This document shows, piece after piece, positions 15,597-26,527 of a DNA stretch of 64,000 nucleotides. The translations under genes were made by a program, and so were the position numbers. This DNA is from Terriglobales bacterium (GTDB lineage: Bacteria; Acidobacteriota; Terriglobia; Terriglobales; Acidobacteriaceae), in NCBI GenBank assembly GCA_035561515.1, contig DATMXP010000028.1, forward strand, positions 1-64,000, in the 5' to 3' direction. The number at the start of each line of letters is the position of its first letter. Position 1 is the first letter of the stretch. The notes below the pieces were generated by a model. The model ran no database searches. It was not told the DNA's origin and saw only the letters and a list, made by a program, of their open reading frames with translations.

Positions 15597-17504
15597 ATGA
15601 GTACTGCTACGCCAACCACCAAACAGGCGATCGACTCCCTGCTGGCTGTCGATACGGAATACGCATCGCCGCAGATCGTTTCGGCCAATGCCACGCAGAA
15701 ACACTGGGAGCGGGAGTGCCGGCGAGCGCTGGAGTCGCCTGAGGCATTTTGGGGCGAATATGCCAGCAAATTCGTCTGGCTGAAGCCATGGACAAAAGTA
15801 TTCGAGTTCGACGGTGTCCATCATCAGTGGTTCGTGGACGCGCGAACGAATATCACACTTAACGCGCTCGACCGGCACGCAAATTCCGAGCATCGTAATC
15901 GGGTCGCGTATATCTGGCTCGGCGAAGACGGCACGGAGCGCCAGGTCACATACGCCCAGCTTCATGCACAGGTCTGTCGATTCGCGAATGGACTGAAATC
16001 GCTCGGGGTGAAGAAGGGCGATCGCGTCATCATCTATATGCCGCTGACGCTTGAGGGCGTGATCTCGATGCTTGCCTGCGCCCGGCTTGGCGCAGTGCAC
16101 TCGGTTGTCTATGCAGGCCTTGGACACACGGCCTTGCGTGACCGCATCGTCGATGCGCAGGCAAAGATTGTCATCACCGGAGACGTGGGATACCGTCGCG
16201 GCAAGATCGTTCAGCTGAAGAGCATTACGGACGAAGCTGTGGACGGGCTCGATTTTGTCGAGAAGATCGTGGTGTTCTCACGCGAACAGACGGAACTGGC
16301 AGGCAACGAGGTGAACTTCGCCGACTTGATGAAGTTCCCCGATGTTTGCCCTGCGGAAGAGATGGATGCGGAAGACCCGCTGTTCATTCTTTATACGTCC
16401 GGCAGCACGGGAAAACCAAAGGGCGTGGTGCATGTCCACGGCGGGTACATGGTTGGCATCACCTACCACTTGCAGAATTACTACGACGTGAACGAACGCG
16501 ACATCTTCTGGTGCACGTCGGATATCGGATGGATCGTTGGACATTCCTACATTGTTTATGGTCCGCTTTGCGCCGGAGTGACAACGATGTTTCGTGAAGG
16601 CGCCGTAGATTATCCGACGCCCGACACGGCGTGGGAGATAGTCAATCGTTACCGTGTTACGAAAATGTTCACGGCTCCCACGGCGTTGCGTATGTTCATG
16701 CGATATGGCGAGGCACATCCTCAGAAGCACGACATCTCGAGCCTTCGCGTAGTGGCGTGCGCGGGAGAACCGCTGAATCCGGAAGCGTGGAAATGGGCAC
16801 AGACGTACATCGGAGGAGACGGCCGCTGGGGCTACGTCATCGACAACTGGTGGCAAACCGAGTTGGGATGCCCGGCGATCGGGACTCCGCCATCTATGGC
16901 AATGCGTCCGGGAAAATGTGGTATCGCCCTGCCGGGAGCCGACATCGACGTGGTCGATGAGAACGGAAAAGCCGTACCTCCTGGAGCGGGAGGCAGGCTG
17001 GTGCTGAAGCGGCCATTCCCGACCATGATGCGAACCATCTGGGGAGATCCCGAACGCTACGAGCGAGAGTGGCAAAAGATTCCGGGGCTTTATATGACAG
17101 GTGACGTCGCGGTTCGCGATGCGGATGGATACATCACGGTATTGGGACGTGTAGATGACGTGCTGAATGTCGCGGGACATCGCATCGGTACGGCGGAGGT
17201 TGAGAGCGCGCTCGTGTCGCATCCTGCGGTAGCAGAGGCGGCGGCGATTGGCATACCGGACGCACTGAAGGGAGAGGTAATCAAAGCCTTTGTGCAATGC
17301 CGCGCCGGGCACGTTGCATCGGATACACTGGCTACCAGTCTGATTGAGCATGTTCGGCGTGAGTTGGGGCCGATTGCGACTCCGTCCAAAATAGAGTTCG
17401 TGGCAGCCCTGCCGAAGACGAGGTCAGGTAAAATCCTGCGACGGTATTTAAAAGCCAAAGAGCAGGGCCTTGATCCCGGCGATATTTCGACGTTGGAAGC
17501 GTAG
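15597..17504 (+). CDS. Acetyl-CoA synthetase-like acyl-CoA ligase (first of two)
   Basis: 635 residues, AMP-forming ligase of the acetate/propionate group. The ATP-binding loop [14 protein letters not shown] lies at about 264-277, the motif NWWQTELG at about 418-425 retains the Trp that restricts the acyl pocket to small acids, and the catalytic/acetylatable Lys is Lys612 in RSGKILRR. Sequence differs clearly from the second copy downstream (for example WWQTELG rather than WWQTETG, VYAGLG rather than IFGGFS), so it may prefer acetate at another affinity or another short acid. In the same run as actP and acs. Confidence 0.85.
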   Translation: MSTATPTTKQAIDSLLAVDTEYASPQIVSANATQKHWERECRRALESPEAFWGEYASKFVWLKPWTKVFEFDGVHHQWFVDARTNITLNALDRHANSEHRNRVAYIWLGEDGTERQVTYAQLHAQVCRFANGLKSLGVKKGDRVIIYMPLTLEGVISMLACARLGAVHSVVYAGLGHTALRDRIVDAQAKIVITGDVGYRRGKIVQLKSITDEAVDGLDFVEKIVVFSREQTELAGNEVNFADLMKFPDVCPAEEMDAEDPLFILYTSGSTGKPKGVVHVHGGYMVGITYHLQNYYDVNERDIFWCTSDIGWIVGHSYIVYGPLCAGVTTMFREGAVDYPTPDTAWEIVNRYRVTKMFTAPTALRMFMRYGEAHPQKHDISSLRVVACAGEPLNPEAWKWAQTYIGGDGRWGYVIDNWWQTELGCPAIGTPPSMAMRPGKCGIALPGADIDVVDENGKAVPPGAGGRLVLKRPFPTMMRTIWGDPERYEREWQKIPGLYMTGDVAVRDADGYITVLGRVDDVLNVAGHRIGTAEVESALVSHPAVAEAAAIGIPDALKGEVIKAFVQCRAGHVASDTLATSLIEHVRRELGPIATPSKIEFVAALPKTRSGKILRRYLKAKEQGLDPGDISTLEA

Positions 17505-17559
17505 TTCATCGGCGTGGACCAAATGTCCGCGCCAAAATCTCCGATCATAAGAGGATGGA

Positions 17560-19533
17560 ATGGCACAGGAGAGCGCACAGCAACAACAGGCAAACATCGA
17601 TTCGATTCTTCGTGAAGAACGCAAGTTTGAGCCGTCTCCGGAGTTCCGCCAGCATGCATACATAAAAAGCATGGCGGAGTACGAGCGGCTGTATAAAGCT
17701 GCGGCTGAAAATCCGGAGCAGTTTTGGGGCGACATCGCGAAAGACCTGCACTGGTTCAAGCCGTGGACGAAGGTCCTGGAGTGGGATTGCCCGTGGGCAA
17801 AGTGGTTCGTAGGCGCAGAGACGAACATTTCCTACAACTGTCTCGATCGCAATATCGAAAATGGCAAGGGCAATAAAAAGGCGCTTATCTGGGAAGGCGA
17901 ACCGGGAGAGATTCGTACTTACACTTACAAGCAACTGCTCGACGAAGTGAGCAAGTTTGCCAATGCATTGAAATCTCTCGGGGTGAAAAAGGGCGACCGT
18001 GTCACGATCTACATGGGCATGTGTCCCGAACTGCCGATTGCCCTACTCGCGTGCGCGCGCATCGGCGCTCCGCATTCGGTCATCTTTGGCGGCTTCTCTG
18101 CGAACGCGATCGTTGACCGCAACAACGACTCTCAATCCGTTGCTTTGATTACGCAGGACACCAGCTACCGTCGCGGCAACGAAGTCAGGCTGAAAGATAC
18201 GGTGGACGAGGCGCTCGAGAGCTGTCCAAGCGTGAAGCATGTCATCGTTTACAAACGGTCCGGAACGAAGGTGAACATGAAGTCCGGCCGCGACCACTGG
18301 TGGCATGACCTGATGGAGAAGGCTTCGCCGGAATGCCCGGCTGAGCCGTTGGATTCCGAGCACCCGCTGTACATCCTTTATACGTCGGGAACGACGGGCA
18401 AGCCGAAGGGCGTGGTACATACGACCGGCGGGTATGCGGTGGGAACTTACATCACCACAAAGTGGGTTTTTGACCTGAAGGACGACGATATCTATTGGTG
18501 CACGGCTGATATCGGCTGGGTAACGGGACACAGCTACATCGTTTACGGACCGCTGCAAAATGGCGCCACCTGCGTGATGTACGAAGGCGCGCCGAACTTC
18601 CCGGAGCCGGACCGGTTCTGGAGCATCATCGACCGGCACAATGTCACGGTGTTCTACACGGCGCCGACGGCAATCCGCACATTTATCAAGTGGGGCGATG
18701 CGTGGCCGAACAAACACAAGCTGAGCAGCCTGCGGCTCCTAGGCACCGTTGGTGAACCGATCAATCCGGAAGCATGGATGTGGTATCGCGAGGTGATCGG
18801 CAAGAACAAGTGCCCGATCGTCGATACATGGTGGCAAACGGAGACGGGAGCCATCATGATCTCACCTCTTCCAGGTGCGATTCCCACCACGCCAGGAACC
18901 GCAACGCGGCCTTTCCCGGGAGTTGCGGCGGATGTCGTCACCCTCGATGGACAACCGGTGCCGCTTGGCTCGGGTGGATATCTTGTCGTCAAACAACCGT
19001 GGCCCGCGATGTTGCGCACCGTGTGGGGCGATCCGGATCGCTACAAGGCAAATTACTGGTCGCAGATCCCCGGCATGTACTTCACCGGTGACGGCGCCCG
19101 CAAGGACAAAGACGGCTACTTCTGGATCATGGGTCGCGTGGACGATGTGCTCAACGTGTCGGGCCACCGGCTCAGCACGATGGAAGTGGAATCGGCCCTT
19201 GTCGCTCACCCCAAAGTCGCCGAGGCGGCGGTCGTCGGACGTCCGGACGACCTCAAGGGACAGGCAATCTCGGCCTTCGTGACGCTGGAGCAAGGCAACG
19301 ATCCAAGCGACACCCTCAAAGATGAACTGAAGAAGTGGGTGGTGAAGGAGATCGGAGCGCTGGCTCGTCCAGACGACATTCGGTTCACGGACATGCTGCC
19401 GAAGACGCGAAGCGGCAAGATCATGCGTCGTTTGTTGCGCGAATTGGCGAGCAGCGGTGAAGTCAAAGGTGATACGACCACGCTGGAAGATTTCACGGTG
19501 ATTGCACGCTTGAAGGAACAGGACGAGGCCTGA
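17560..19533 (+). CDS. acsA: Acetyl-CoA synthetase (AMP-forming)
   Basis: 657 residues, the usual Acs length. It activates acetate to acetyl-CoA through acetyl-AMP. The ATP loop [15 protein letters not shown], the signature [18 protein letters not shown] and the C-terminal catalytic Lys620 in RSGKIMRR are all present; the Lys is the usual acetylation control site. GAGGA precedes the ATG. It is the last gene of the acetate module and is followed by a strong terminator. More canonical than its neighbour, so I assign the acs name to this copy. Confidence 0.93.
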   Translation: MAQESAQQQQANIDSILREERKFEPSPEFRQHAYIKSMAEYERLYKAAAENPEQFWGDIAKDLHWFKPWTKVLEWDCPWAKWFVGAETNISYNCLDRNIENGKGNKKALIWEGEPGEIRTYTYKQLLDEVSKFANALKSLGVKKGDRVTIYMGMCPELPIALLACARIGAPHSVIFGGFSANAIVDRNNDSQSVALITQDTSYRRGNEVRLKDTVDEALESCPSVKHVIVYKRSGTKVNMKSGRDHWWHDLMEKASPECPAEPLDSEHPLYILYTSGTTGKPKGVVHTTGGYAVGTYITTKWVFDLKDDDIYWCTADIGWVTGHSYIVYGPLQNGATCVMYEGAPNFPEPDRFWSIIDRHNVTVFYTAPTAIRTFIKWGDAWPNKHKLSSLRLLGTVGEPINPEAWMWYREVIGKNKCPIVDTWWQTETGAIMISPLPGAIPTTPGTATRPFPGVAADVVTLDGQPVPLGSGGYLVVKQPWPAMLRTVWGDPDRYKANYWSQIPGMYFTGDGARKDKDGYFWIMGRVDDVLNVSGHRLSTMEVESALVAHPKVAEAAVVGRPDDLKGQAISAFVTLEQGNDPSDTLKDELKKWVVKEIGALARPDDIRFTDMLPKTRSGKIMRRLLRELASSGEVKGDTTTLEDFTVIARLKEQDEA

Positions 19534-19560
19534 TTTCAATCACTTACGTCGATAACAGAA

Positions 19561-19588
19561 AAGGCCGGCTCGAAAAGCCGGCCTTTTT
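19561..19588 (+). terminator. Rho-independent terminator of the acetate module
   Basis: Stem AAGGCCGGCT/AGCCGGCCTT (10 bases, perfect) with a 5-base loop and a run of T, 28 bases after the acsA stop. Confidence 0.88.
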
Positions 19589-19682
19589 CATTCATGTACG
19601 CTCGAAACTGAAACATATCGTTTTCAGCCTGCATCCATTAGACTGATTAGTTTGCTTATACCCTTGGAGTCCTTCTAGAGTT

Positions 19683-20813
19683 TTGGAGCCGCAGTTACAA
19701 CCACAACCGCGCCTGGTGTCCGTAGATCTGGTCCGGGTGTTCGCCATGGCGCTGATGGTGCAGGGTCATACGCTTGACGTCCTGCTGACCCCGCAGGTTC
19801 AGAGTGCCTCCTGGTACAACTTCTGGCTGTTCTGCCGCGGCTTTACCGCTCCCATCTTCATGACGCTGGCGGGCTTCTCGTTCGCGCTGGCGACGTCGAA
19901 GAAGTGGACCGACCACATCCAGTTCGGCTCTCCGGTTTACAAGCGCATCCGCAGGTTCGCGTTCTTCGTGCTGCTCGGCTACGCCATGCGCTTCCCGGTA
20001 CATTCCGTTCGCGACCTCAAATGGGTTGCGCCCGAGCATTGGCAGACGTTCCTTCAGGTCGACGTGCTACAGACTACCGGGTTTACCCTGATCGCGCTGC
20101 AACTGCTTGTGCTGGCTCTTCGGAGCAAGAAGCTGTTCATCGGCGTATCGCTGGCACTGTCATTCAGTATCGCGTTCATGGCTCCACTGGCTTGGAACAG
20201 TGGCCTGATCCAGTCTCTGCCGCTGGCAATGAGGTCGGCGCTTGTTGGTACAGGCGGATCACTTTTCCCGCTGATCCCCTGGTCGGCATACTTGTTCTTC
20301 GGCGCGGCCGCCGGATTCAGTTACACGATGTACCGCCAGTCGAAGACTTCCCTGCTGCGACTGGCAATACCCGTCGGGATGGTCCTGATGCTTGCGGGCG
20401 TGAAACTCGAACATGCTTCGCACGCCCTGTACGGCGACGCGAGTTTCTGGCCTTCGACTCCGCATTTGTTTATCACGCGAATCGGTTTTGTAATGACCGT
20501 GATGGGTCTGGCAACATTTATCGAGGGATTTGTCAGGCCAAAAGCTTCGACGATTCGTTCCCTTGCGGAAGAATCACTGCTCGTTTATTTCGTCCACGTG
20601 GCGTTGCTGTACGGTTCGATGTGGAACCCCGGGGTCAAGCAGTACATGGGCGGCACCATGGGATTCTCCCACGCCTATGTTTTCGTGCTCCTGATGATCA
20701 GTTCGATGATGACGATGGCCTATTTTTGGAACCGTGCCAAGAAGGGTTATCCCACGCCTAGCTATGCGTTCCGGACTGCAATCTTTGCGGTAGCAGCGAT
20801 AGCGATCGCTTAG
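19683..20813 (+). CDS. Multi-pass membrane protein, DUF1624/HGSNAT-type acyltransferase-like
   Basis: 376 residues starting at TTG 19683 with GGAG about ten bases upstream. It has roughly ten hydrophobic segments. The N-terminus RLVSVDLVRVFAMALMVQGH resembles the opening of heparan-acetyltransferase-like (DUF1624) and related membrane acyltransferases, which carry a conserved Asp/Arg and His at this point. Its substrate is unknown. It is convergent with the small DUF gene that follows and overlaps its stop by four bases. The family call is moderate. Confidence 0.6.
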   Translation: MEPQLQPQPRLVSVDLVRVFAMALMVQGHTLDVLLTPQVQSASWYNFWLFCRGFTAPIFMTLAGFSFALATSKKWTDHIQFGSPVYKRIRRFAFFVLLGYAMRFPVHSVRDLKWVAPEHWQTFLQVDVLQTTGFTLIALQLLVLALRSKKLFIGVSLALSFSIAFMAPLAWNSGLIQSLPLAMRSALVGTGGSLFPLIPWSAYLFFGAAAGFSYTMYRQSKTSLLRLAIPVGMVLMLAGVKLEHASHALYGDASFWPSTPHLFITRIGFVMTVMGLATFIEGFVRPKASTIRSLAEESLLVYFVHVALLYGSMWNPGVKQYMGGTMGFSHAYVFVLLMISSMMTMAYFWNRAKKGYPTPSYAFRTAIFAVAAIAIA

Positions 20814-21115
20814 TCCCCGCAGCCTCCAAGCGTCATCAGCTTGTCTTTCGCCATGAGGTCGGGCTTCGATGCCAGGAAGTTATGGGCCTCCACGCAGAAC
20901 GGACACTTGCCCAAGGTGACTTCGGCTTCCCATCCGTCGCGTCCCTTGAGGAAATAGCGGTCTCCGTCATCCTTCTTCAGTTGCATGATGACTTCTTCCA
21001 CCATCAGGACGCGCGACCAGCCGTCCTGATCGCCGAGTCCGACGTGGGTTATGTGGCGCTGCGGGTCTTCGGTCTTAGCCGCACGAGTCGCGCAGACGAT
21101 CTGATACCGCGCCAA
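20810..21115 (-). CDS. Small cytosolic protein, DUF3892-like
   Basis: I choose TTG 21115 as start, giving 101 residues; the ribosome site CAGGAG lies inside the end of the LysR gene just upstream, and the conserved part begins LARYQIVCATRA. The block RHITHVGLGDQDGWSRVLMVEE is similar to DUF3892 proteins. It has Cys at KCPFC and a C-terminal GGCGD. Function is unknown. It starts one base after the LysR stop, so it is probably made from the same transcript as the regulator. Confidence 0.55.
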   Translation of the reverse strand: MARYQIVCATRAAKTEDPQRHITHVGLGDQDGWSRVLMVEEVIMQLKKDDGDRYFLKGRDGWEAEVTLGKCPFCVEAHNFLASKPDLMAKDKLMTLGGCGD

Positions 21116-21116
21116 C

Positions 21117-22031
21117 TTATCGCTCCTGCTGGAACATGTAGCGTCCGCCTTCGCGTTCGGCGAATGACTGGGCGATATCCATGAATGCCCGGGCAGCATG
21201 AGAGAGAGTGGCATTCTTTCGATAAACGAGCCGTACCTTACGCTCGAAGACCAGGTCCCGGCATGGAACACGTACGAGTTCGCCACGCTCCAATTCGTTC
21301 TCTATCGTGATTGCCGGGATCAGCGCAACTCCATTACCCATTGCGACGAACTTTTTTAACGCCTCGATGGTGGGCATCTCGACATCCATGTGAAGTGGAA
21401 CTTTGCGCTTATGGAAGGTCTCAAGGACCTTAGCACGGTACGGTGATGCGACATGATGGGCGACGAAGTACTCGGCTCCCAACTGGCGGATGCTGACTTC
21501 CTTGGATCGCGCGAGCGGATGATTTGGCGGAACGACGAACGCCAGTTCGTCACGATAAACAAGAATGGAGCGCAGGCTGTCGTCCGGGCGAAAAGTGAGA
21601 ACGCCCATCTCGACACTGTGATTGAGCAGTTCGTCGGGGATGCGGCTTGCGAGCGAGCGCTCAATGATAACTTTCACCATCGGATGAAGCCGCCGGAAGT
21701 CGTTAAGCACGGGCAACAGATAGAGGCACGTAAGCTCGTTGGCCGCGATGCTGAGCTTGCCCTTGGTCATCTCACGCAACTCCTGGAGTGCGCCGATGGC
21801 TTCGGTTCTCATGTTGAGCAGCTTCTCGGCGTACTCGAGCAGTACGCGCCCGGTATCGGTGAGAATGCCTTCGCGCGAAGAACGATCAAACAGCGATTCG
21901 CCGATCTCGTCCTCCAGTTTGCGGACGGTCTGGCTTACCGCAGGTTGGGTGCGATACAGCTTCTTTGCGGCTCGAGAGAAGCTGCCTTCTCTGGCCACGG
22001 TCAAAAAGGTCTCCAGTTGGAATAAATCCAC
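21117..22031 (-). CDS. LysR-family transcriptional regulator
   Basis: 304 residues. The N-terminal winged helix-turn-helix spans about 1-60 (MDLFQLETFLTVAREGSFSRAAKKLYRTQPAVSQ) and the effector-binding domain about 90-295 (PDELLNHSVEMGVL and ALIPAI segments). It is divergent from leuA with 148 bases between the starts, so it is a good candidate for regulating leuABCD in response to a pathway intermediate, although not recognisably LeuO. A palindrome in the shared gap may be its operator. A small DUF gene follows immediately. Confidence 0.88.
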   Translation of the reverse strand: MDLFQLETFLTVAREGSFSRAAKKLYRTQPAVSQTVRKLEDEIGESLFDRSSREGILTDTGRVLLEYAEKLLNMRTEAIGALQELREMTKGKLSIAANELTCLYLLPVLNDFRRLHPMVKVIIERSLASRIPDELLNHSVEMGVLTFRPDDSLRSILVYRDELAFVVPPNHPLARSKEVSIRQLGAEYFVAHHVASPYRAKVLETFHKRKVPLHMDVEMPTIEALKKFVAMGNGVALIPAITIENELERGELVRVPCRDLVFERKVRLVYRKNATLSHAARAFMDIAQSFAEREGGRYMFQQER

Positions 22032-22063
22032 GAATGTCCCCTTGCACTTGGGATGAAAGTAAA

Positions 22064-22078
22064 GCTTATATCATAAGC
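22064..22078. promoter_or_regulatory. Candidate operator between the LysR gene and leuA
   Basis: Perfect palindrome GCTTAT-ATC-ATAAGC in an A/T-rich divergent promoter region, 33 bases from the LysR start and 102 from the leuA start. A second weaker pair ATAA-N7-TTAT lies nearer leuA (about 22103-22117). Position, not motif identity, suggests it is the LysR site; the spacing is shorter than the textbook T-N11-A. Confidence 0.45.
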
Positions 22079-22179
22079 CTACATTATCTTTCAAGAATAA
22101 CTATAAACTTGTCTTATTTACCCGACGGCTGCACCCTACTTGTGGGCACCTTGCCCGAACAAGCAGGAGGATCCCCCAA

Positions 22180-23397
22180 ATGCAGCGAGCCCGAGTACAG
22201 ATTTTCGATACCACATTGCGCGATGGTGAACAGTCGCCCGGTTGCAGCATGAACCTGGATGAAAAGGTCCGCATGGCCCGCCAGCTCGACGTGCTGGGCG
22301 CGGACATCATCGAAGGTGGGTTCCCGATCGCATCCGATGGCGACTTTGAATCAGTACGCGCGATCGCGGAAGAGATCAAGCGGCCGAAGGTCGCCGGACT
22401 TGCTCGCTGCACGCCGATGGATATCGAGCGCGCATACGAAGCCGTAAAGGTTGCGGCGCACCCGCGTATCCATGTGTTCCTGGCAACATCGGACATTCAC
22501 CTGCATTACAAGCTGAAGATCAGCCGCCAACAGTGCCTTGAACAGGCGGTCCAGGCCGTGAAGTTCGCGCGCTCGCTTTGCGAAGACATTGAGTTTTCCG
22601 CCGAGGATGCGACCCGTACGGATCTGGATTTCCTGTGCGACGTTTCGGAAGCCGTCGCCGAGGCGGGCGCCAGTACGGTGAACCTGCCGGATACGGTTGG
22701 ATTCAGCCTGCCATCCGACATGACGCGGATCATCTCCGCCGCCTGTGCGCGTACACGCAAGTACGGCACCGTTCTCTCTACCCATTGCCATAACGATCTT
22801 GGCCTGGCGGTAGCGAATTCGATCGCCGCCATCGAGGGCGGTGCGCGCCAGGTGGAATGCACCATCAACGGCATTGGCGAGCGGGCCGGTAACGCCGCGT
22901 TGGAAGAGATTGTGATGACACTCCGCGTGCGCGCCGACATGCTGCCGTACGACACAGGCATTGTCAGCGAACAGCTCTATCCAACAAGCCGCCTACTGAC
23001 CGAGATGACCGGCGTACACGTGCAGGCCAACAAGGCCATCGTCGGACGCAATGCTTTTGCGCACGAAGCCGGCATCCACCAGGACGGCGTGATCAAGAAT
23101 CCGTTGACGTACGAAATCATGGCGCCGAAGTCGGTCGGCGTTCCGGAAAATAAGCTCGTGCTCGGCAAACACTCCGGGCGGGCAGCGCTCGGCTTCCGTT
23201 GCGGCCAACTCGGATACTCCTTCGATCGCCGCCAGCTCGACAGCGTTTACAAGAAGTTCGTCACTCTCGCCGACCAGATCAAGGTTGTCGAAGATCGGCA
23301 TCTGCTCGCGATCATTCGCGAAGAATTTCCCACGTTGGGAATGCCAGTAGAGGCAGCGACCACTGCCGCAGTTTCCACTTCGATGGGAAGGGCATAG
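22180..23397 (+). CDS. leuA: 2-isopropylmalate synthase, short form without the C-terminal regulatory domain
   Basis: 405 residues, start preceded by AGGAGG. It should condense 2-oxoisovalerate with acetyl-CoA, the first committed step to leucine. The catalytic TIM barrel is complete: [12 protein letters not shown] near residue 10, [13 protein letters not shown] for the metal His pair, and the GIHQDG block. The usual C-terminal LeuA allosteric dimer domain (about 120 residues in the roughly 520-residue enzymes) is absent: the frame stops at MGRA and leuB starts 30 bases later, leaving no room for a frameshifted domain. Gene order leuABCD supports this function over homocitrate or citramalate synthase. 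Confidence 0.85.
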   Translation: MQRARVQIFDTTLRDGEQSPGCSMNLDEKVRMARQLDVLGADIIEGGFPIASDGDFESVRAIAEEIKRPKVAGLARCTPMDIERAYEAVKVAAHPRIHVFLATSDIHLHYKLKISRQQCLEQAVQAVKFARSLCEDIEFSAEDATRTDLDFLCDVSEAVAEAGASTVNLPDTVGFSLPSDMTRIISAACARTRKYGTVLSTHCHNDLGLAVANSIAAIEGGARQVECTINGIGERAGNAALEEIVMTLRVRADMLPYDTGIVSEQLYPTSRLLTEMTGVHVQANKAIVGRNAFAHEAGIHQDGVIKNPLTYEIMAPKSVGVPENKLVLGKHSGRAALGFRCGQLGYSFDRRQLDSVYKKFVTLADQIKVVEDRHLLAIIREEFPTLGMPVEAATTAAVSTSMGRA

Positions 23398-23427
23398 ACT
23401 CGGCTTTAAAGGTTCAGTGACAAGGTT

Positions 23428-24534
23428 ATGAAGTTAAATATTTGTGTTCTCCCGGGCGATGGAATAGGTCCAGAAGTTACGCGCGAGGCAGTCCGCATAT
23501 TGCGTTTCGTGGCTGAATCGCAGAACTATGATTTTCGTTTTACCGAGCGTTCCGTAGGCGGAAATGCCATTCGGCAGTTTGGCTCGTCTTTTCCTGACCA
23601 AACCGCCGAAGTGTGCCTGAAAAGCAACGCAGTCCTGCTTGGGGCTGTTGGAAGTCCTGAGTTTGACAACCTGCCTTCAAAGGAGCGCCCGGAAGCGGGC
23701 TTGCTTGCGCTTCGCAAAACGCTGGGCGGATTCGCCAATCTGCGGCCTGCGATTGCTTATCCGGCGATTGCCGACTGCTCGCCCATCAAGGCGGAAGTTC
23801 TCGGCAAGGCGGACATCCTCTTTATCCGTGAGCTTCTCGGGGGCCTTTACTTCGGACAGCCGCGCGGATTCGAGGGCAAGCGCGGCGCGGCGTTCAATAC
23901 CATGCGCTACACGGTCGAGGAGATCGAGCGGGTGGCACGCGTAGCGTTTGAACTCGCCCGGAAGCGCCGCAAAAAAGTAACGAGCGTCGATAAGGCCAAC
24001 GTGCTGGAAGTTTCGCAACTCTGGCGCGAAGTCGTGACCTTGATGGGCAAGGAATATCCGGACGTGAAGCTGGAGCACATGTACGTGGATGCATGCTCTA
24101 TGCGGCTGATCACCCATCCAACATCGTTCGACGTTGTGCTCACCGAGAATCTGTTCGGCGACATCCTTTCCGACGAAGCCGCCGCATTAAGCGGATCGCT
24201 CGGCATGCTCTCGTCTGCGACGATCGGCGGCAGCGTGGATCTATACGAACCGGTACACGGGTCGGCTCCCGACATTGCTGGGAAAGGCATCGCCAATCCG
24301 TTGGGTGCGATCGCTTCCGTCGCCATGCTGCTTCGCCACACGGCTAAGCTGGAAGAGGACGCGCGGGATGTGGAAGAGGCCATTCGCGACGTACTGAAAT
24401 CCGGATACCGGACGCCTGACCTCAATCCCAACGGAAAGCACAAGAACGTGCTTTCGACCGAGCAGATGGGAAAGATGGTTGAGCACAAATTGGCGGAGGC
24501 TTTCGATCGCCGCCGTGCCTATCACGCCGTTTAG
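23428..24534 (+). CDS. leuB: 3-isopropylmalate dehydrogenase
   Basis: 368 residues. It oxidatively decarboxylates 3-isopropylmalate in leucine synthesis. Visible signs: N-terminal [11 protein letters not shown], substrate Arg pair region [13 protein letters not shown], metal Asp block [12 protein letters not shown], and the coenzyme loop [15 protein letters not shown] with Asp-Ile, which marks NAD use. Starts 30 bases after leuA and ends two bases before leuC. Confidence 0.95.
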   Translation: MKLNICVLPGDGIGPEVTREAVRILRFVAESQNYDFRFTERSVGGNAIRQFGSSFPDQTAEVCLKSNAVLLGAVGSPEFDNLPSKERPEAGLLALRKTLGGFANLRPAIAYPAIADCSPIKAEVLGKADILFIRELLGGLYFGQPRGFEGKRGAAFNTMRYTVEEIERVARVAFELARKRRKKVTSVDKANVLEVSQLWREVVTLMGKEYPDVKLEHMYVDACSMRLITHPTSFDVVLTENLFGDILSDEAAALSGSLGMLSSATIGGSVDLYEPVHGSAPDIAGKGIANPLGAIASVAMLLRHTAKLEEDARDVEEAIRDVLKSGYRTPDLNPNGKHKNVLSTEQMGKMVEHKLAEAFDRRRAYHAV

Positions 24535-24536
24535 CG

Positions 24537-25943
24537 ATGCCGAAACCAAGGACACTGTTCGAGAAGTTGTGGGATTCGCACGTCGTCTGCACACCAGACG
24601 ACCAGCCTCCGATTCTCTACATCGACCTGCACCTGGTACATGAGGTCACGTCTCCGCAGGCGTTTGATGGACTTCGTGCGGCCGGCCGAAAGGTCCGCCA
24701 GTCGAAGCGCACAATTGCCACCATCGATCACAATGTTCCGACCTCGCCGGGACATCTGCCGGTGCTTGATCAGATCGCTGCCAAGCAGATGGAAGCACTG
24801 CGCAAGAACTGTGCCGAATTCGGAATCAAGCTATACGACGTAGATTCCCCGGAACAAGGCATTGTGCACGTGATCGGTCCGGAGCTTGGGCTGACTCAGC
24901 CAGGGATGACGATCGTTTGCGGCGACAGCCATACCAGCACGCATGGAGCTTTCGGCTCGCTTGCCTTCGGCATCGGCACAAGCGAAGTGGAGCATGTGCT
25001 GGCCACGCAGTGCCTGCCGCAACAGAAGCCGAAAACGATGCTCATCCATGTAAGCGGCAATCTGGCTGCCGGTGTGACGGCGAAAGACCTGGCCCTGGGA
25101 ATCATCGGAAACATCGGCACGGATGGCGGAACTGGCTATGCGATCGAGTTCGCCGGAGAAACCGTCCGTGCGCTTTCGATGGAAGGCCGGATGACGCTCT
25201 GCAACATGAGCATCGAAGCAGGCGCGAGAGCCGGGATGGTCGCTCCTGATGAGACCACGTTCGAGTACGTCCGTGGAAGACGCTTCGCCCCGAAAGACTT
25301 TGACGCTGCGGTTGCGAACTGGAGAACATTAGCCAGTGACGACGGCGCTACTTACGATCGGGTGGTCGAAGTGGACGCATCGAAGTTCGCGCCATTTGTG
25401 ACCTGGGGAACCAGTCCCGGGATGGTGGTGCAGATCACGGATCGAGTTCCAGATCCGGCGCACGTGGCCTCGGAAGTGGATCGAAAGTCTGCCGAACGCG
25501 CGCTCGAGTACATGGCTTTGGAGCCGAATCAGCCGCTGGAGTCGGTGAGCGTAGACCGTGTGTTCATCGGTTCGTGCACCAATTCGCGCCTGGAAGATCT
25601 TCGTGTCGCTGCAAGAGTTGTAAAGGGCTATCGTGTCGCCCCGAAGGTTAGCGCAATGGTGGTGCCGGGTTCTTTCCAAATCAAGCAGGAAGCGGAAAAG
25701 GAAGGTTTGGACAAGATCTTCCGCGAAGCCGGGTTCGACTGGCGCGAGGCCGGATGCTCCATGTGCCTGGGAATGAATCCCGACATCCTGCAACCGGGCG
25801 AGCGTTGTGCTTCGACATCGAACCGGAACTTCGAGGGGAGACAGGGGCGTGGTGGACGTACACACCTTGTAAGTCCCGCCATGGCGGCAGCAGCTGCCGT
25901 AACCGGCCATTTCACCGATGTGCGTCGCTGGGAGTTCAAGTAA
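24537..25943 (+). CDS. leuC: 3-isopropylmalate dehydratase large subunit
   Basis: 468 residues. With LeuD it isomerises 2- to 3-isopropylmalate through an Fe4S4 cluster. Cluster ligands are in [11 protein letters not shown] (about residue 344) and SMCLGMN (about 404-407); the substrate loop [20 protein letters not shown] is intact. The stop TAA overlaps the leuD ATG by one base. Normal length for the family. Confidence 0.96.
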   Translation: MPKPRTLFEKLWDSHVVCTPDDQPPILYIDLHLVHEVTSPQAFDGLRAAGRKVRQSKRTIATIDHNVPTSPGHLPVLDQIAAKQMEALRKNCAEFGIKLYDVDSPEQGIVHVIGPELGLTQPGMTIVCGDSHTSTHGAFGSLAFGIGTSEVEHVLATQCLPQQKPKTMLIHVSGNLAAGVTAKDLALGIIGNIGTDGGTGYAIEFAGETVRALSMEGRMTLCNMSIEAGARAGMVAPDETTFEYVRGRRFAPKDFDAAVANWRTLASDDGATYDRVVEVDASKFAPFVTWGTSPGMVVQITDRVPDPAHVASEVDRKSAERALEYMALEPNQPLESVSVDRVFIGSCTNSRLEDLRVAARVVKGYRVAPKVSAMVVPGSFQIKQEAEKEGLDKIFREAGFDWREAGCSMCLGMNPDILQPGERCASTSNRNFEGRQGRGGRTHLVSPAMAAAAAVTGHFTDVRRWEFK

Positions 25944-26527
25944 TGCAGCCGTTTCGCGTACATACCGGACTCGTCGCGCCACTAGATCGCGCGAACGTCG
26001 ATACGGACCAGATCATCCCCAAGCAGTTCCTCAAACGGATCGAGCGGACGGGCTTCGGCCAGTTCGCGTTCTATGATTGGCGGCTCCGTCCTGACGGAAC
26101 TCCGAATGATTCTTTCGTACTGAATCAGCCAGACTATGCCGGCGCAAGCATCCTGGTGGCCGGAAAGAACTTCGGTTGCGGGTCTTCGCGCGAACACGCG
26201 CCATGGGCACTGGCGGACTATGGTTTCAAGGCAATTATCGCGCCGACATTCGCCGACATCTTCTACAACAACTCGCTTAAGAATGGATTACTGCTGGTGA
26301 GGTTGAGCGAAGTTGACGTTGCCGAACTGCTGAAGAAAGCCAAGACAAACGGCTATCAGCTCACAGTCGATCTGGAGCAATGCCGAGTTCATGACGACAG
26401 AGGATTCGAAGCTTCGTTCGAGATTGACCCATTCCGCCGCAGATGCCTGCTGGAAGGGTTGGACGATATCGGATTGACGCTCAGATTCGCCGACCAGATC
26501 GCGGCCTACGAGCAGCGGCACGTATAA
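25943..26527 (+). CDS. leuD: 3-isopropylmalate dehydratase small subunit
   Basis: 194 residues from ATG 25943, which overlaps the leuC stop (TAATG); the upstream in-frame extension runs inside leuC and is not used. It supplies the swivel domain with the substrate loop [17 protein letters not shown], and [13 protein letters not shown] near the N-terminus is typical. Last gene of the leu operon. About 245 bases follow before trxA, with no clear terminator. Confidence 0.95.
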   Translation: MQPFRVHTGLVAPLDRANVDTDQIIPKQFLKRIERTGFGQFAFYDWRLRPDGTPNDSFVLNQPDYAGASILVAGKNFGCGSSREHAPWALADYGFKAIIAPTFADIFYNNSLKNGLLLVRLSEVDVAELLKKAKTNGYQLTVDLEQCRVHDDRGFEASFEIDPFRRRCLLEGLDDIGLTLRFADQIAAYEQRHV

